Shown one piece after another: positions 42,879 through 51,338 of a DNA stretch of 64,000 nucleotides. The position numbers were made by a program, and so were the translations under genes. The DNA is from Pandoraea vervacti (lineage in GTDB: Bacteria > Pseudomonadota > Gammaproteobacteria > Burkholderiales > Burkholderiaceae), in the NCBI RefSeq assembly GCF_000934605.2, contig NZ_CP010897.2:868001-932000 (forward strand). Reading direction: 5' to 3'. The notes below the pieces were generated by a model. That model ran no database searches and was not told the DNA's origin. It was given only the letters and a program-made list of their open reading frames with translations. The number at the start of each line of letters is the position of its first letter. Positions within the stretch are counted from its first letter, which is position 1.

Positions 42879-42893
42879 TTGAATTTGAGTCAA
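42879..42893. promoter_or_regulatory. Putative LysR site upstream of dkgB
   Basis: TTGAATTTGAGTCAA, 15 bp with TTGA/TCAA ends, the same length and ends as the palindrome at 44209. It lies between the MFS stop and dkgB in an AT-rich stretch. Confidence 0.45.
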
Positions 42894-42908
42894 ATATTCG
42901 TCGCCGCA

Positions 42909-44114
42909 TCAGTGACTGGCGGTTTGCATCGACGGGCGGTGCAGGACCATCTGGAGCAACACCAGCAGCAGGCCCGAACCGGCGATCAGCGCACCGACGA
43001 CGGGCACCGCCGTGTAGCCGTAGCCGGCGGAGATCGCCGCACCACCGGCGGCGGCGCCCACGGCGTTGCCGAGGTTGAACGCACCGACGTTGACCGACGA
43101 CGCAAGCCCCGGCGCTTCGGAAGCGGCGCGCATCACGCGCATTTGCAGCGGCGGCACCAGGGCAAACGTTGCGATGCCCCACACGACGACGGCCAGTGCG
43201 GTGCCCAGATGGGTGCGGGCCAGCACCGGGAACGCGAGCATGACTGCGACGAGCAGTACCAGAAAGACGATCAGGCTGGCGTTGATGGAGCGATCGGCAA
43301 GCTTGCCGCCGGCGATGTTGCCGACCGAGAAGCCGACACCGACGAGCACGAGCATGACAGTCACGAAGCTGGGCGAAGCGCCGGTAATGGCTTCGAGCGT
43401 CGGTGCGATATACGTGTACAGCGTGAACATGGCGCCCGCGCCGAGCACCGTCGTGGCCATCGCCATCAGCACGACGGGACGCGTCAGTACCGACAGTTCG
43501 CGGCGCACGTCCGGCATGCGGCCGGCTTCTCCCTTCGGAAGCGCAAAGCGCAGCGTCAGCATGGTGATGACGCCAAGGCCGGCCGTGGCGGCGAACGACA
43601 TACGCCAGCCGATGGCCTGACCCAGCCAGGTGGCTGCCGGTACGCCGCCGATGTTGGCGATCGTCAGTCCCATGAACATGGTGGCGACGGCGCTCGCTTG
43701 CTTGTCACGCGGCACGACGCTCGCCGCAACGATGGAGCCCAGACCGAAGAAGGCGCCGTGGTTGAGGCTCGTCACGAGGCGGGCGAGCAGTAAGGTGGTG
43801 TAGTTGGCCGAGACCGCCGAGAGCAGGTTGCCGAGGGTGAAGATGCTCATGAGTGCGATGAGCGCCGTGCGACGTGACCAGCGCGACATGATGAGTGTCA
43901 TGATGGGCGCACCGATCATCACGCCAAGGGCGTAGGTCGTGATCAGCATGCCTGCTGTGGGGATCGAAACATTGACGCCCTCGGCGATGACGGGCAACAG
44001 GCCCATCGGCGAGAACTCCGTGGTGCCGATGCTGAAGGCGCCGATGGCCAGCGCCAGCAGCGAGAGCGTGGTATGCGACGACGTCGTCGTGTTGTGGGAA
44101 GCGGACGGGTTCAT
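42909..44114 (-). CDS. MFS transporter, DHA1/AraJ-type
   Basis: 401 residues, 12 helices. Helix 1 region LSLLALAIGAFSIGTTEFSPMGLLPVIAEG is the AraJ/YdhP/PbuE-type opening; loop 2-3 has MTLIMSRWSRRTALI; helix 5 region VASVVPRDKQASAVATMFMGLTIANIGGVPAATWLGQ carries motif C-like Gly/Pro spacing. An efflux pump for drugs or sugars. Divergent from a LysR gene across 111 bp with a 7-1-7 palindrome, so probably under its control. Confidence 0.9.
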   Translation of the reverse strand: MNPSASHNTTTSSHTTLSLLALAIGAFSIGTTEFSPMGLLPVIAEGVNVSIPTAGMLITTYALGVMIGAPIMTLIMSRWSRRTALIALMSIFTLGNLLSAVSANYTTLLLARLVTSLNHGAFFGLGSIVAASVVPRDKQASAVATMFMGLTIANIGGVPAATWLGQAIGWRMSFAATAGLGVITMLTLRFALPKGEAGRMPDVRRELSVLTRPVVLMAMATTVLGAGAMFTLYTYIAPTLEAITGASPSFVTVMLVLVGVGFSVGNIAGGKLADRSINASLIVFLVLLVAVMLAFPVLARTHLGTALAVVVWGIATFALVPPLQMRVMRAASEAPGLASSVNVGAFNLGNAVGAAAGGAAISAGYGYTAVPVVGALIAGSGLLLVLLQMVLHRPSMQTASH

Positions 44115-44208
44115 TGGGGAAGTCTCGGAATAGTCGGAGATGTTCGGGATGAAGAGCAGTGTGCGCGCTTTACTTTTGCGGAAAAAGTCGCCTATAAACG
44201 AAATTATT

Positions 44209-44223
44209 TTGATTTGAAATCAA
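44209..44223. promoter_or_regulatory. LysR operator overlapping its own translation start region
   Basis: TTGATTTGAAATCAA is a perfect palindrome with 7-bp arms and one central base, ending 2 bp before the lysR ATG at 44226. TATAAA at 44193-44198 is a good -10 for the gene. Binding here would block the regulator's own transcript. Confidence 0.65.
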
Positions 44224-44225
44224 CA

Positions 44226-45152
44226 ATGAAGATCACGCTCGACGAACTGCAAGCTTTTGCCGCCGTGGTGGACACCGGTTCGATCACGGCGGCAGCGCAG
44301 CAACTGGACCTGACGGTGTCGGCGACGAGCCGCACGCTGGGGCGTCTGGAAGAGAAGCTGAAGACGACGCTGCTGCGGCGCACGACCCGCCGACTCGAAC
44401 TGACCGAGGAGGGCAAGGCGTTCTTGCAGAACGCCCGGGCGATCATCGATTCGGTGGAAAGCGCGGAGGAGCAGATGCTCACGCGGCGCGAGAAACCGTC
44501 GGGCCGACTGCGTATCGATGCCGCGACACCGTTCATGTTGCATGTGATCGTGCCGCTGGTACCCGGCTATCGCGAGCGGTATCCGGAGGTCGAGCTCGAA
44601 CTCAACAGCAACGAGGGCATCATCGACTTGCTGGAGCGGCGCACCGACGTCGCGATCCGGATCGGCCGACTGAAGGACTCGACCCTGCATAGTCGCCTGA
44701 TCGGCAACAGCCGCGTGCGAATGTTCGCGAGTCCGGCGTATCTTCAAAAGCACGGGCAGCCTCGCCGGGTCGAGGATCTGGCCAAGCACACGTTGCTGGG
44801 CTTCACGCAGCCCGATTCGCTGAATGTATGGCCGATTCTCGGCGCCGACGGCGAGCCCCACCGAATCGAGCCGGACGTGATGTCGTCGAGCGGCGAAACG
44901 CTCCGGCAGCTCGCCCTGGAGGGCGCGGGCATTGTCTGTCTGTCCGAGTTCATGACGGTGCGCGACTGCGAATCGGGACGTCTGGTGCAGGTGCTGCCGC
45001 GTCAGACCCAAGACGTGCGCCAGCCGATCAATGCGGTGTATTACCGCAACACGGCGATCTCGGCGCGCATTGCGTCGTTCATCGACTATCTCGTGGCCGC
45101 GCTGCGCGAGCGCACGGGCAAGGGACAGGGCATGGGGTGGGTGGCGCAGTGA
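44226..45152 (+). CDS. LysR-family regulator
   Basis: 308 residues. The winged helix is LDELQAFAAVVDTGSITAAAQQLDLTVSATSRTLGRLEEKLKTTLLRRTTRRLELTEEGKAFL; the substrate-binding domain follows (SGRLRIDAATPFMLHVIVPLVPGYRERYPEVELELNSN, DVAIRIGRL, GAGIVCLSEFM). It resembles the AaeR/DmlR-type subgroup. No Shine-Dalgarno sequence precedes ATG 44226 because the operator occupies that region. It probably controls the divergent MFS and, through a second site, dkgB-nemA. Confidence 0.92.
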   Translation: MKITLDELQAFAAVVDTGSITAAAQQLDLTVSATSRTLGRLEEKLKTTLLRRTTRRLELTEEGKAFLQNARAIIDSVESAEEQMLTRREKPSGRLRIDAATPFMLHVIVPLVPGYRERYPEVELELNSNEGIIDLLERRTDVAIRIGRLKDSTLHSRLIGNSRVRMFASPAYLQKHGQPRRVEDLAKHTLLGFTQPDSLNVWPILGADGEPHRIEPDVMSSSGETLRQLALEGAGIVCLSEFMTVRDCESGRLVQVLPRQTQDVRQPINAVYYRNTAISARIASFIDYLVAALRERTGKGQGMGWVAQ

Positions 45153-45283
45153 GGGATGCCCGGCCCATGGCGTGAAGACAATGGCGTGCGCATCTTGTCC
45201 CTGACGTTCCGTCAATTCTTGACTCTGGTCCGCCCGGTGCGCCGCAACTAGAGTCGGCGATGGACTACCGTCGGAGAGAGACC

Positions 45284-45742
45284 ATGAACACGTTGCTGAC
45301 TTTCAAACATCTGGATACGCCGGACGAAGTGCGTTCGGCGTATCCCGTCATGCAGGAACTTCGCCCGCATCTCACGAGTGCGGACACGTTTGCCGAACAG
45401 GTGCAGCGCCAGCGCGGCGAGGCATACCGGCTGCTGGGCGCTTTCGATGGCGAGCGATTGCTGGGGCTGGCCGGCTATCGGCGCATGACCAATCTGATTT
45501 ACGGCCCGTTCGTGTACGTCGACGACCTTGTGGTGGCTGCCGACAACAAGCGCGGCGGCGTGGGCTCGTGCCTGCTCGGTGAGGTAAGGCGGATTGCGCG
45601 AGACGCGGGATGCGCCCAGTTCGTACTCGACACCGGCCTGCATATGGCGCTTGCGCAACGCTTCTACTTCCGCAATGGCTTGCTGGCCAAGGGGATGCAT
45701 TTCCGGCAAGCGCTCGACATGACTGAGGAGGCGGGCCAGTGA
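45284..45742 (+). CDS. GNAT-family N-acetyltransferase
   Basis: 152 residues. The acetyl-CoA loop is seen at VYVDDLVVAADNKRGGVGSCLLGEVRRIARDAGCAQFVLDT, with the R/Q-x-x-G-x-G/A-type stretch KRGGVGSCL, and FYFRNGL marks the last helix. ATG 45284 with GGAGAGAG upstream is preferred to 45260. The stop overlaps the next gene's GTG by 4 bases. Substrate unknown; the pair with a flavodoxin-fold reductase suggests a modification step for electrophiles or amines. Confidence 0.88.
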   Translation: MNTLLTFKHLDTPDEVRSAYPVMQELRPHLTSADTFAEQVQRQRGEAYRLLGAFDGERLLGLAGYRRMTNLIYGPFVYVDDLVVAADNKRGGVGSCLLGEVRRIARDAGCAQFVLDTGLHMALAQRFYFRNGLLAKGMHFRQALDMTEEAGQ

Positions 45743-46335
45743 CGCGGTTGTTGTTGAATGCAAGCCCGCACGGTGCAGCGAGCCGGGCTTTCGGGATGGC
45801 GCAGATGTGCCTCGACGAGCATGCCCGAATCTCCGGCGACACCGAGACCATCGTTCGCGATCTGGCGACATTTCCGTTACCGGCGATCACGCGCGAGTAC
45901 GCGGCGGCGATTACGTCGCGGGAACCGGATCCGACGCATTTCGCGCTCTCGGAGCGTCTGATCGAAGAACTGGAGGCGACATCGTTTCTTGCGATCGCAA
46001 CGCCCATGCACAACTTCACGGTGCCGGCGTCGCTCAAGCTATGGATCGACTATGTGGTGCGCATCGGCCGATCGTTTGCCAGCACGCCGGCGGGCAAGGT
46101 CGGATTGCTCAAGGACCGTCCGACCGTCGTCATCGTAGGTTCGGGCGGTTTTCACACGGGGGAGAGCGCACGGCAGCCCGACTTCCTCACACCGTATTTG
46201 CGGCACGCCCTGAGCTGCATCGGGATTACCGATGTGACGTTTTTCCTGATGCAGGGACTGGTCGCCGGATCGGAGGCGGGCGAGCACGCCATCGCGGCTT
46301 GCCGCAGCGATCTGGTGCGTTATCTGGGGCGATAG
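45739..46335 (+). CDS. FMN-dependent NADH-azoreductase family protein
   Basis: 198 residues of the flavodoxin_2 fold. The FMN phosphate loop is LLLNASPHGAASRAF, the second flavin contact is ATPMHNFTVPASLKLWIDYVVRIGRSFA, and VIVGSGGFHTGE lies near the isoalloxazine. It resembles AzoR: a two-electron quinone/azo reductase. Translation starts at GTG, overlapping the GNAT stop (GTGA), so the two proteins are made together. Confidence 0.9.
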   Translation: MTRLLLNASPHGAASRAFGMAQMCLDEHARISGDTETIVRDLATFPLPAITREYAAAITSREPDPTHFALSERLIEELEATSFLAIATPMHNFTVPASLKLWIDYVVRIGRSFASTPAGKVGLLKDRPTVVIVGSGGFHTGESARQPDFLTPYLRHALSCIGITDVTFFLMQGLVAGSEAGEHAIAACRSDLVRYLGR

Positions 46336-46426
46336 CCGTTGTGGATGCGTCAACGACGCCGACCGGATGTGGCCGGTCGGTGTCCATGACGCACAAAATG
46401 GGCGGATCAATGTCCGCCCCTCACGC

Positions 46427-47116
46427 TCACTTCGTTTGCGGCACGCCGTCCGGGCCGGCGTAGGTGTACTCCTCGACTTTTTCGCCCTTGCACAGCGATT
46501 GGAGATCACGGGCGATGAACGCAAGCATGTTGTTCAGGCCGTAGTTCAGGGTAGTGACGTATTCGGCATTCGCACCCCACATGTTGGTCTTGTCTCCGTG
46601 CGCGCGGTAGTACTTCGTCTCCAGTACTCCGTTACGGTCGAGGAACTCCGCCTTGAGCGCCACCATGCTGAAGAGCTTCAGGCCGATCTGCCAGGTGAAG
46701 GCACGGGTCACGCTGGTCCGGATCGTCACTCCCTCGGCTGGCGCCGGGGCGCCGTCGGCAATTTCCGAGACGACATAGCCGTAGTCCCTGAGATGCGTGA
46801 GACCTTCGCTCATCCACGGGCTGACGTCCTCGACGAGCAACGCACCGCTTCCCGAAGCGCCAATCGTTTCCTTGTTCTGGCGGGCGTCCACGGCCGGCAC
46901 GATATGTACGCGGCATGTGCCGGTCTGAACGACGCGAAGGGGCGTTTCGGTGGCGAGCGCGTCGTACTTCATGTCGACTTTCTCGCCATAGCCGGGCGGG
47001 ACCGCCGGAGCGGCCGACGCGCCGGTGTCGGGTGCGGGCGCAGCGAAAGCGCCGGCGCTGAAGGCCGCTGCGACGGCAAGGGTGAGGGTGAGGGCAATCG
47101 TCGTGTGCTTTTTCAT
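46427..47116 (-). CDS. Exported protein of unknown function
   Basis: 229 residues with a clear signal peptide, KKHTTIALTLTLAVAAAFSAGAFAAPAP. The mature part is not recognised: CRVHIVPAVDARQNKETIG, LTHLRDYGYVVSE, FTWQIGLKLFSMVALKAEFLDRNGVLETKYYRAHGDKTNMWG, then a Tyr/Lys-rich end. The layout (conserved beta-rich domain, remark on R-A-H-G) recalls uncharacterised lipoprotein-like envelope proteins that bind a partner. ATG 47116 is chosen for the GGGGA site; ATG 47131 overlaps the stop of the upstream lipoprotein gene. Both genes are therefore one translational unit. Confidence 0.75.
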   Translation of the reverse strand: MKKHTTIALTLTLAVAAAFSAGAFAAPAPDTGASAAPAVPPGYGEKVDMKYDALATETPLRVVQTGTCRVHIVPAVDARQNKETIGASGSGALLVEDVSPWMSEGLTHLRDYGYVVSEIADGAPAPAEGVTIRTSVTRAFTWQIGLKLFSMVALKAEFLDRNGVLETKYYRAHGDKTNMWGANAEYVTTLNYGLNNMLAFIARDLQSLCKGEKVEEYTYAGPDGVPQTK

Positions 47117-47130
47117 GGTTGTCCCCGGCA

Positions 47131-48024
47131 TTACTTCTGCGCCACGGTGGCGGAGCTGCCCGGATTGGGCAGCGAATAGAGTTTCTTGTCGGCACCCAAC
47201 ACGATCGCGCGGGCGTCCCCCGCCTTGAGCACCGTGCCCTGCACGGTATCGACGCTCGCACCAGTGTTGTACGAGAACGTCTTGACCGGACCGGTCTTCG
47301 TGGCCGTGTCCTCGGCGATCTCGATGTCGAGCATCACCATGCGAACGGTTTCGGCAATCGACTCGCGCATGATTTCGCGGAATTTGGCGCCGTTTTGCGC
47401 ACCCCACAGGGCGAGCGATGCCTTGCCGCCCGGGCCGATCAGCGCCGATTGGTAATGCAGCACGCCGCGCTGGGCGGGGGTGATCGTGTTCGAGCCGTCG
47501 GACTTCACCCAGATCGAGACGACGGATTCCGAGTCGAAACTGCGGAAGTCCATGGTGAGGGTGTAACGGGGAATGATGATCAGCAAGGCCTGGCCGGGCT
47601 GGAGTTCGTTGCGCAGGCGTGCGAGCGTGGGGCCGGTCAACGAGCGCGGCGTCGTTGTAATCTTGCCGACCTTGATCGCATACCCAGAGAGCCCCTGCGC
47701 GATCGATTCGTTGAATTCCTTACGATAGTCGACATCTTCGATGGCAGCGTAGAACGGGCCGAGGAGCTGCTGCGAGTCGTTGACCCGGCTGTTCGTGACC
47801 TTGCTGTCGATGATGGCGCCGATCAGGCCGCCCCCGAGCGCAATGCTGGCCGCATTGGAGGGCTGAACGGCGGCGATGACTTCGTCCTGCACCACGACCA
47901 CGTGGGCCGTGAGTTCCGTGATTTTGCTACGCTGCTCCGGCGTCATGCTCACGCGCATCGGCGTGCCGCAGGCGCTGAGCAATAAGGCGAGGGCCAGCGC
48001 AGCGATGAATCGCAGTCGATACAT
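47131..48024 (-). CDS. Lipoprotein of unknown function
   Basis: 297 residues. The signal is RLRFIAALALALLLSAC with the lipobox LSAC (Cys19), so the mature protein is anchored to the outer membrane; Gly at +2 is compatible with that. Downstream: TPEQRSKITELTAHVVVVQDEVIAAV, a Gly-rich LGGGLIGAIIDSKV, and VSIWVKSDGSNTI, with no family I can name. It is followed 14 bp later by a second exported protein gene, probably its partner in an envelope complex. Confidence 0.8.
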   Translation of the reverse strand: MYRLRFIAALALALLLSACGTPMRVSMTPEQRSKITELTAHVVVVQDEVIAAVQPSNAASIALGGGLIGAIIDSKVTNSRVNDSQQLLGPFYAAIEDVDYRKEFNESIAQGLSGYAIKVGKITTTPRSLTGPTLARLRNELQPGQALLIIIPRYTLTMDFRSFDSESVVSIWVKSDGSNTITPAQRGVLHYQSALIGPGGKASLALWGAQNGAKFREIMRESIAETVRMVMLDIEIAEDTATKTGPVKTFSYNTGASVDTVQGTVLKAGDARAIVLGADKKLYSLPNPGSSATVAQK

Positions 48025-48286
48025 GTATTTCCCCTTCGTTATTTATGGTCATTCGTTGTAATAAGGATTTACAGCAACTGTTCAACGGCTGCGAAACGGG
48101 AATTCTGAAGTGATCGATGGATCGGAATCATGAATAAATGAAGAAACTCGGAAATCGGGATCGGAGGGCGTGAGACGCCCGGTCGAAGGCGTCGGGCAGG
48201 TGGCGGGCAAGTGGTGGGGCGGGGGTAACGGGATTTCGTTAGAATCTGTCCCATAACGCGTCACATCACTATTATCGGAGGCAGAC

Positions 48287-49414
48287 ATGCCAGGATTGCT
48301 CCCCGACGTCGACCGCGACGGGCTTCTCGAATATTCCGTCGTCTATACGGACCGCTCCATCAATCACATGTCGCAGCGCTTTCAGGGCGTGATGCGCGAT
48401 ATCTCCGAGGGCCTGAAAAAGGTCTACAACGCCAAATCGGTCGTCGTGGTGCCGGGTAGCGGGACGTTCGGCATGGAGGCCGTGGCGCGTCAGTTCGCGA
48501 CCGGCAGGAAATGCCTGGTCATTCGCAACGGGTGGTTCAGCTTCCGTTGGTCGCAGATTTTCGACATGGGCAGCATTCCGTCCGAATCCATCGTGCTCAA
48601 GGCGCGTCCTGTCGAGCAGGGGCGGCAGGCCGCCTTTGCGCCTGCGCCGATCGACGAGGTGGTCGCCGCGATCAAACAAAACAAGCCGGATCTGGTCTTC
48701 GCGCCGCACGTGGAAACCGCCTCCGGCATGATGCTGCCCGATGCCTATCTGCGCGCGGTCGCCGATGCGGTGCATGCCGTGGGCGGGCTGTTCGTGCTCG
48801 ACTGCATCGCTTCCGGGACGGTTTGGGTCGACATGCAGGCTTGCGGCGTCGACATTCTGATCAGTGCGCCGCAAAAGGGCTGGAGTGCATCGCCATGCTG
48901 CGCATTGGTCATGCTCAGTGCGCTCGCTCGCGAGCGTATCGAATCGACCACCAGCACCAGCTTCGCCTGCGACCTTCGTCAGTGGCTGCAAATCATGGAA
49001 GCCTATGAAAAGGGCGGCTTCGCCTATCACGCCACCATGCCGACCGACAGCCTGGCGACGCTGCGCGACGTCATCCAGGAAACCGAAGCCTACGGCCTCG
49101 AGAAGGTACGCGAGGAACAACTCGAACTCGGGCGGCGCATTCGCGCACTGCTCAAGGAAAAAGGCTTTCGCAGCGTGGCAGCGGAAGGCTTCGAAGCCCC
49201 CGGCGTCGTGGTCAGCTACACCGACGACGATGGCATTCGCTCGGGCAAGAAGTTTGCCGATGTCGGCGTGCAGACCGCCGCAGGCGTGCCGCTGCGCTGC
49301 GACGAACCGGAGGACTTCAAGACGTTCCGCATTGGCTTGTTCGGTCTGGACAAGCTCAACGACGTGAGCGCGGCGGTGGACCGGTTCGCCAAGGCGCTCG
49401 ACAAGGTGCTGTAA
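48287..49414 (+). CDS. Class V aminotransferase
   Basis: 375 residues of the fold type I class V group (serine-glyoxylate/alanine-glyoxylate/phosphonate aminotransferase relatives). Visible: VVVVPGSGTFGMEAVARQF for the phosphate site, FVLDCIASGTVWVDM with the Asp that holds the PLP ring nitrogen and SAPQKGWSASPCCALVML with the Schiff-base Lys at about 197. It is unlike Tpa (class III). Amino donor and acceptor are unknown. It stands alone with a strong terminator after it. ATG 48287 has GGAGGC upstream. Confidence 0.9.
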   Translation: MPGLLPDVDRDGLLEYSVVYTDRSINHMSQRFQGVMRDISEGLKKVYNAKSVVVVPGSGTFGMEAVARQFATGRKCLVIRNGWFSFRWSQIFDMGSIPSESIVLKARPVEQGRQAAFAPAPIDEVVAAIKQNKPDLVFAPHVETASGMMLPDAYLRAVADAVHAVGGLFVLDCIASGTVWVDMQACGVDILISAPQKGWSASPCCALVMLSALARERIESTTSTSFACDLRQWLQIMEAYEKGGFAYHATMPTDSLATLRDVIQETEAYGLEKVREEQLELGRRIRALLKEKGFRSVAAEGFEAPGVVVSYTDDDGIRSGKKFADVGVQTAAGVPLRCDEPEDFKTFRIGLFGLDKLNDVSAAVDRFAKALDKVL

Positions 49415-49450
49415 CGGATTTCGGGGGCGTGATTTACCCGCTCGACGATG

Positions 49451-49485
49451 ACAAAGCGGCCCTTCGAGGCCGCTTTGTTATTTCT
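49451..49485 (+). terminator. Rho-independent terminator after the aminotransferase
   Basis: ACAAAGCGGCC pairs exactly with GGCCGCTTTGT around CTTCGA, followed by TATTTCT. Confidence 0.9.
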
Positions 49486-49498
49486 GGCTTTCAGCGCG

Positions 49499-50350
49499 TT
49501 ACGCCGACTCAGGACTCAGGACTCGGGTTTGCGCGGTGAGCGCCCGAATTCGCCGGGCGACGTCTTCGTCGAGCGGGTTGTAGACGATCATGCTCAGATC
49601 CGGTCTGCCGTCAACGGCAAAGGCCGAATACTCCAGCGTGATGGGCCCCAGCTCCGGGTGCGTAAGACGCTTGATGCCATCACCGTCGGCCGGACCCGCC
49701 ACATCGTTTTCCTGCCAAAGGGCGGCAAACTCCGGACTCATGCGGCAAAGCTCGTCGACGAGTGCGCCCATCTCGGATGCCAGCCCTGCCCGCGCCACAT
49801 CGGCACGGAATCCCGCAACGACGAAACGGGCGATGGCCTGCCAGTCGTGCTGTCGGGAGCGAGTGCCTGAATCCCGGAAGAGAAAGTAGAGGATGTTGCG
49901 TTGTCCGGGCGGCAGCTTGCCGTAATCGGTCAGTACGACGGCAGCCGCACGATTCCAGGCGACGATGTCCCACGTGGCGGTGCGGATAATCGCCGGACTC
50001 GCATCCAGCAAGTCGATGAGTTGTTGCAGACGGGGGTTGACGGTCTCGACGGCGCGGTATCGCACCTCCGGCGGGCGCCCCAACCCAAGCATGAACAGGT
50101 GCTCGCGCTCCGCGTCGGTGAGCATCAGAGCGCTGGCCACACGATCGAGCACGTCTGCCGATGGTGCGCCGCCGCGGCCTTGTTCGAGCCACGTGTACCA
50201 CGTCGGGCTGATATGCGCGCGCTGGGCGACTTCCTCCCGACGCAGGCCGGGCGTTCGCCGGCGTCCGGAAAAACCGAAGCTGGCAGGGTCGAGGCGCGTG
50301 CGACGGCTTCTCAAGAAGTCGCCGAGCGATTTGGCGGTCTTGACTGACAT
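49499..50350 (-). CDS. XRE-family regulator with MmyB-like ligand domain
   Basis: 283 residues. The XRE helix-turn-helix is GLRREEVAQRAHISPTWYTWLEQGRGGAPSADVLDRVASAL, followed by the MmyB domain (PRLQQLIDLLDASPAIIRTATWDIVAWNRAAAVVL...FVVAGFRADVARAG). MmyB regulators typically control the adjacent divergent oxidoreductase gene, which here is an SDR 103 bp away. A lipid-like ligand is known for some relatives. Confidence 0.93.
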   Translation of the reverse strand: MSVKTAKSLGDFLRSRRTRLDPASFGFSGRRRTPGLRREEVAQRAHISPTWYTWLEQGRGGAPSADVLDRVASALMLTDAEREHLFMLGLGRPPEVRYRAVETVNPRLQQLIDLLDASPAIIRTATWDIVAWNRAAAVVLTDYGKLPPGQRNILYFLFRDSGTRSRQHDWQAIARFVVAGFRADVARAGLASEMGALVDELCRMSPEFAALWQENDVAGPADGDGIKRLTHPELGPITLEYSAFAVDGRPDLSMIVYNPLDEDVARRIRALTAQTRVLSPESA

Positions 50351-50453
50351 GACGATCCTGATCCTGTTAGTCGCTTTACTATGATGAGATCACTACTTTA
50401 ACGGGATAACGAATGATCGGATAGTGAGTGCCGAATACCACGGAGATCTCACC

Positions 50454-51338
50454 ATGCGAATCTTTCTGACGGGCGCAACGGGCTTCATCGGCTCGGTCCT
50501 GGTTCCCGAACTCCTCAGTGCCGGTCATCAGGTCATCGGCATGACACGGTCCGACGAAGGGGCGCAGGCGCTGCGCCAGGCCGGTGCCGAGGTGCATCGC
50601 GGCACACTCGAAGACCTCGACACGCTGCGCAGCGGCGCGGCCAAGGCGGACGCCGTCATCCATACCGCGTTCGATCACGACTTCTCCCGGTTCGTGGAGA
50701 ACTGCGAAAAGGACGCGCGCGTCATCACCGCGCTTGGCAATGCGCTCGCCGGCACGGATCGTCCGCTGGTCATCACCTCCGGCACCGGCATGGGCAGCCA
50801 GCATAACGGTTTGCCGGCGAGCGAAGACGTCTTCGACAGCACGCACGCGAATCCGCGCATCGCGTCGGAGATCGCGGGCAATGCGCTTCTTGAGGCGGGG
50901 GTGAACGTGTCGGCGATGCGCTTGCCGCAGGTGCATAACCCGTACCGTCAGGGGCTCGTCACGCCGCTGATCGCCGCGGCGCGTGAGAAGGGCGTCGTCG
51001 CCTATGTGGGGGAGGGGAAGAACGTCTGGCCGGCCGGGCACGTTTCGGATGTGGCGCGTTGCTATCGTCTCGCGGTGGAGGCAGGCCAGCGGGGCGCGCG
51101 ATATCACGCGGTCGGGGAAGAGGGCGTGAGCGTCCGGGACATTGCCGAGACGCTCGGGCGCGGCCTGAACCTGCCCGTCGTCTCGATTGAACCGCAGGAG
51201 GCCGCCGAGTATTTCGGATGGATGTCGATGTTCGTCACGTTCGATATGCCTGCGTCAAGCGCACTGACGCAGGCGCGGCTCGGCTGGCGCCCCACCGGCC
51301 CGACGCTGCTCGCCGACCTCAGCGAAGCGCGTTACTAG
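50454..51338 (+). CDS. NAD-dependent epimerase/dehydratase (SDR) family protein
   Basis: 294 residues, extended-SDR fold: the NAD(P) loop is MRIFLTGATGFIGSVLVPELLSAG, then GTLEDLDTLRSGAAKADAVIHTAF. The usual YxxxK catalytic motif is not obvious, so it may be an atypical reductase or isomerase. ATG 50454 has GGAG upstream. Divergent from the MmyB regulator. Its last 20 bases overlap the end of the convergent permease gene. Confidence 0.88.
   Translation: MRIFLTGATGFIGSVLVPELLSAGHQVIGMTRSDEGAQALRQAGAEVHRGTLEDLDTLRSGAAKADAVIHTAFDHDFSRFVENCEKDARVITALGNALAGTDRPLVITSGTGMGSQHNGLPASEDVFDSTHANPRIASEIAGNALLEAGVNVSAMRLPQVHNPYRQGLVTPLIAAAREKGVVAYVGEGKNVWPAGHVSDVARCYRLAVEAGQRGARYHAVGEEGVSVRDIAETLGRGLNLPVVSIEPQEAAEYFGWMSMFVTFDMPASSALTQARLGWRPTGPTLLADLSEARY

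Noticed and set aside
48287..49414. Class V aminotransferase as the taurine:pyruvate aminotransferase of the pathway
   Set aside because: Tpa is a class III enzyme. The motifs here are class V, and the gene is 30 kb from xsc with its own terminator.
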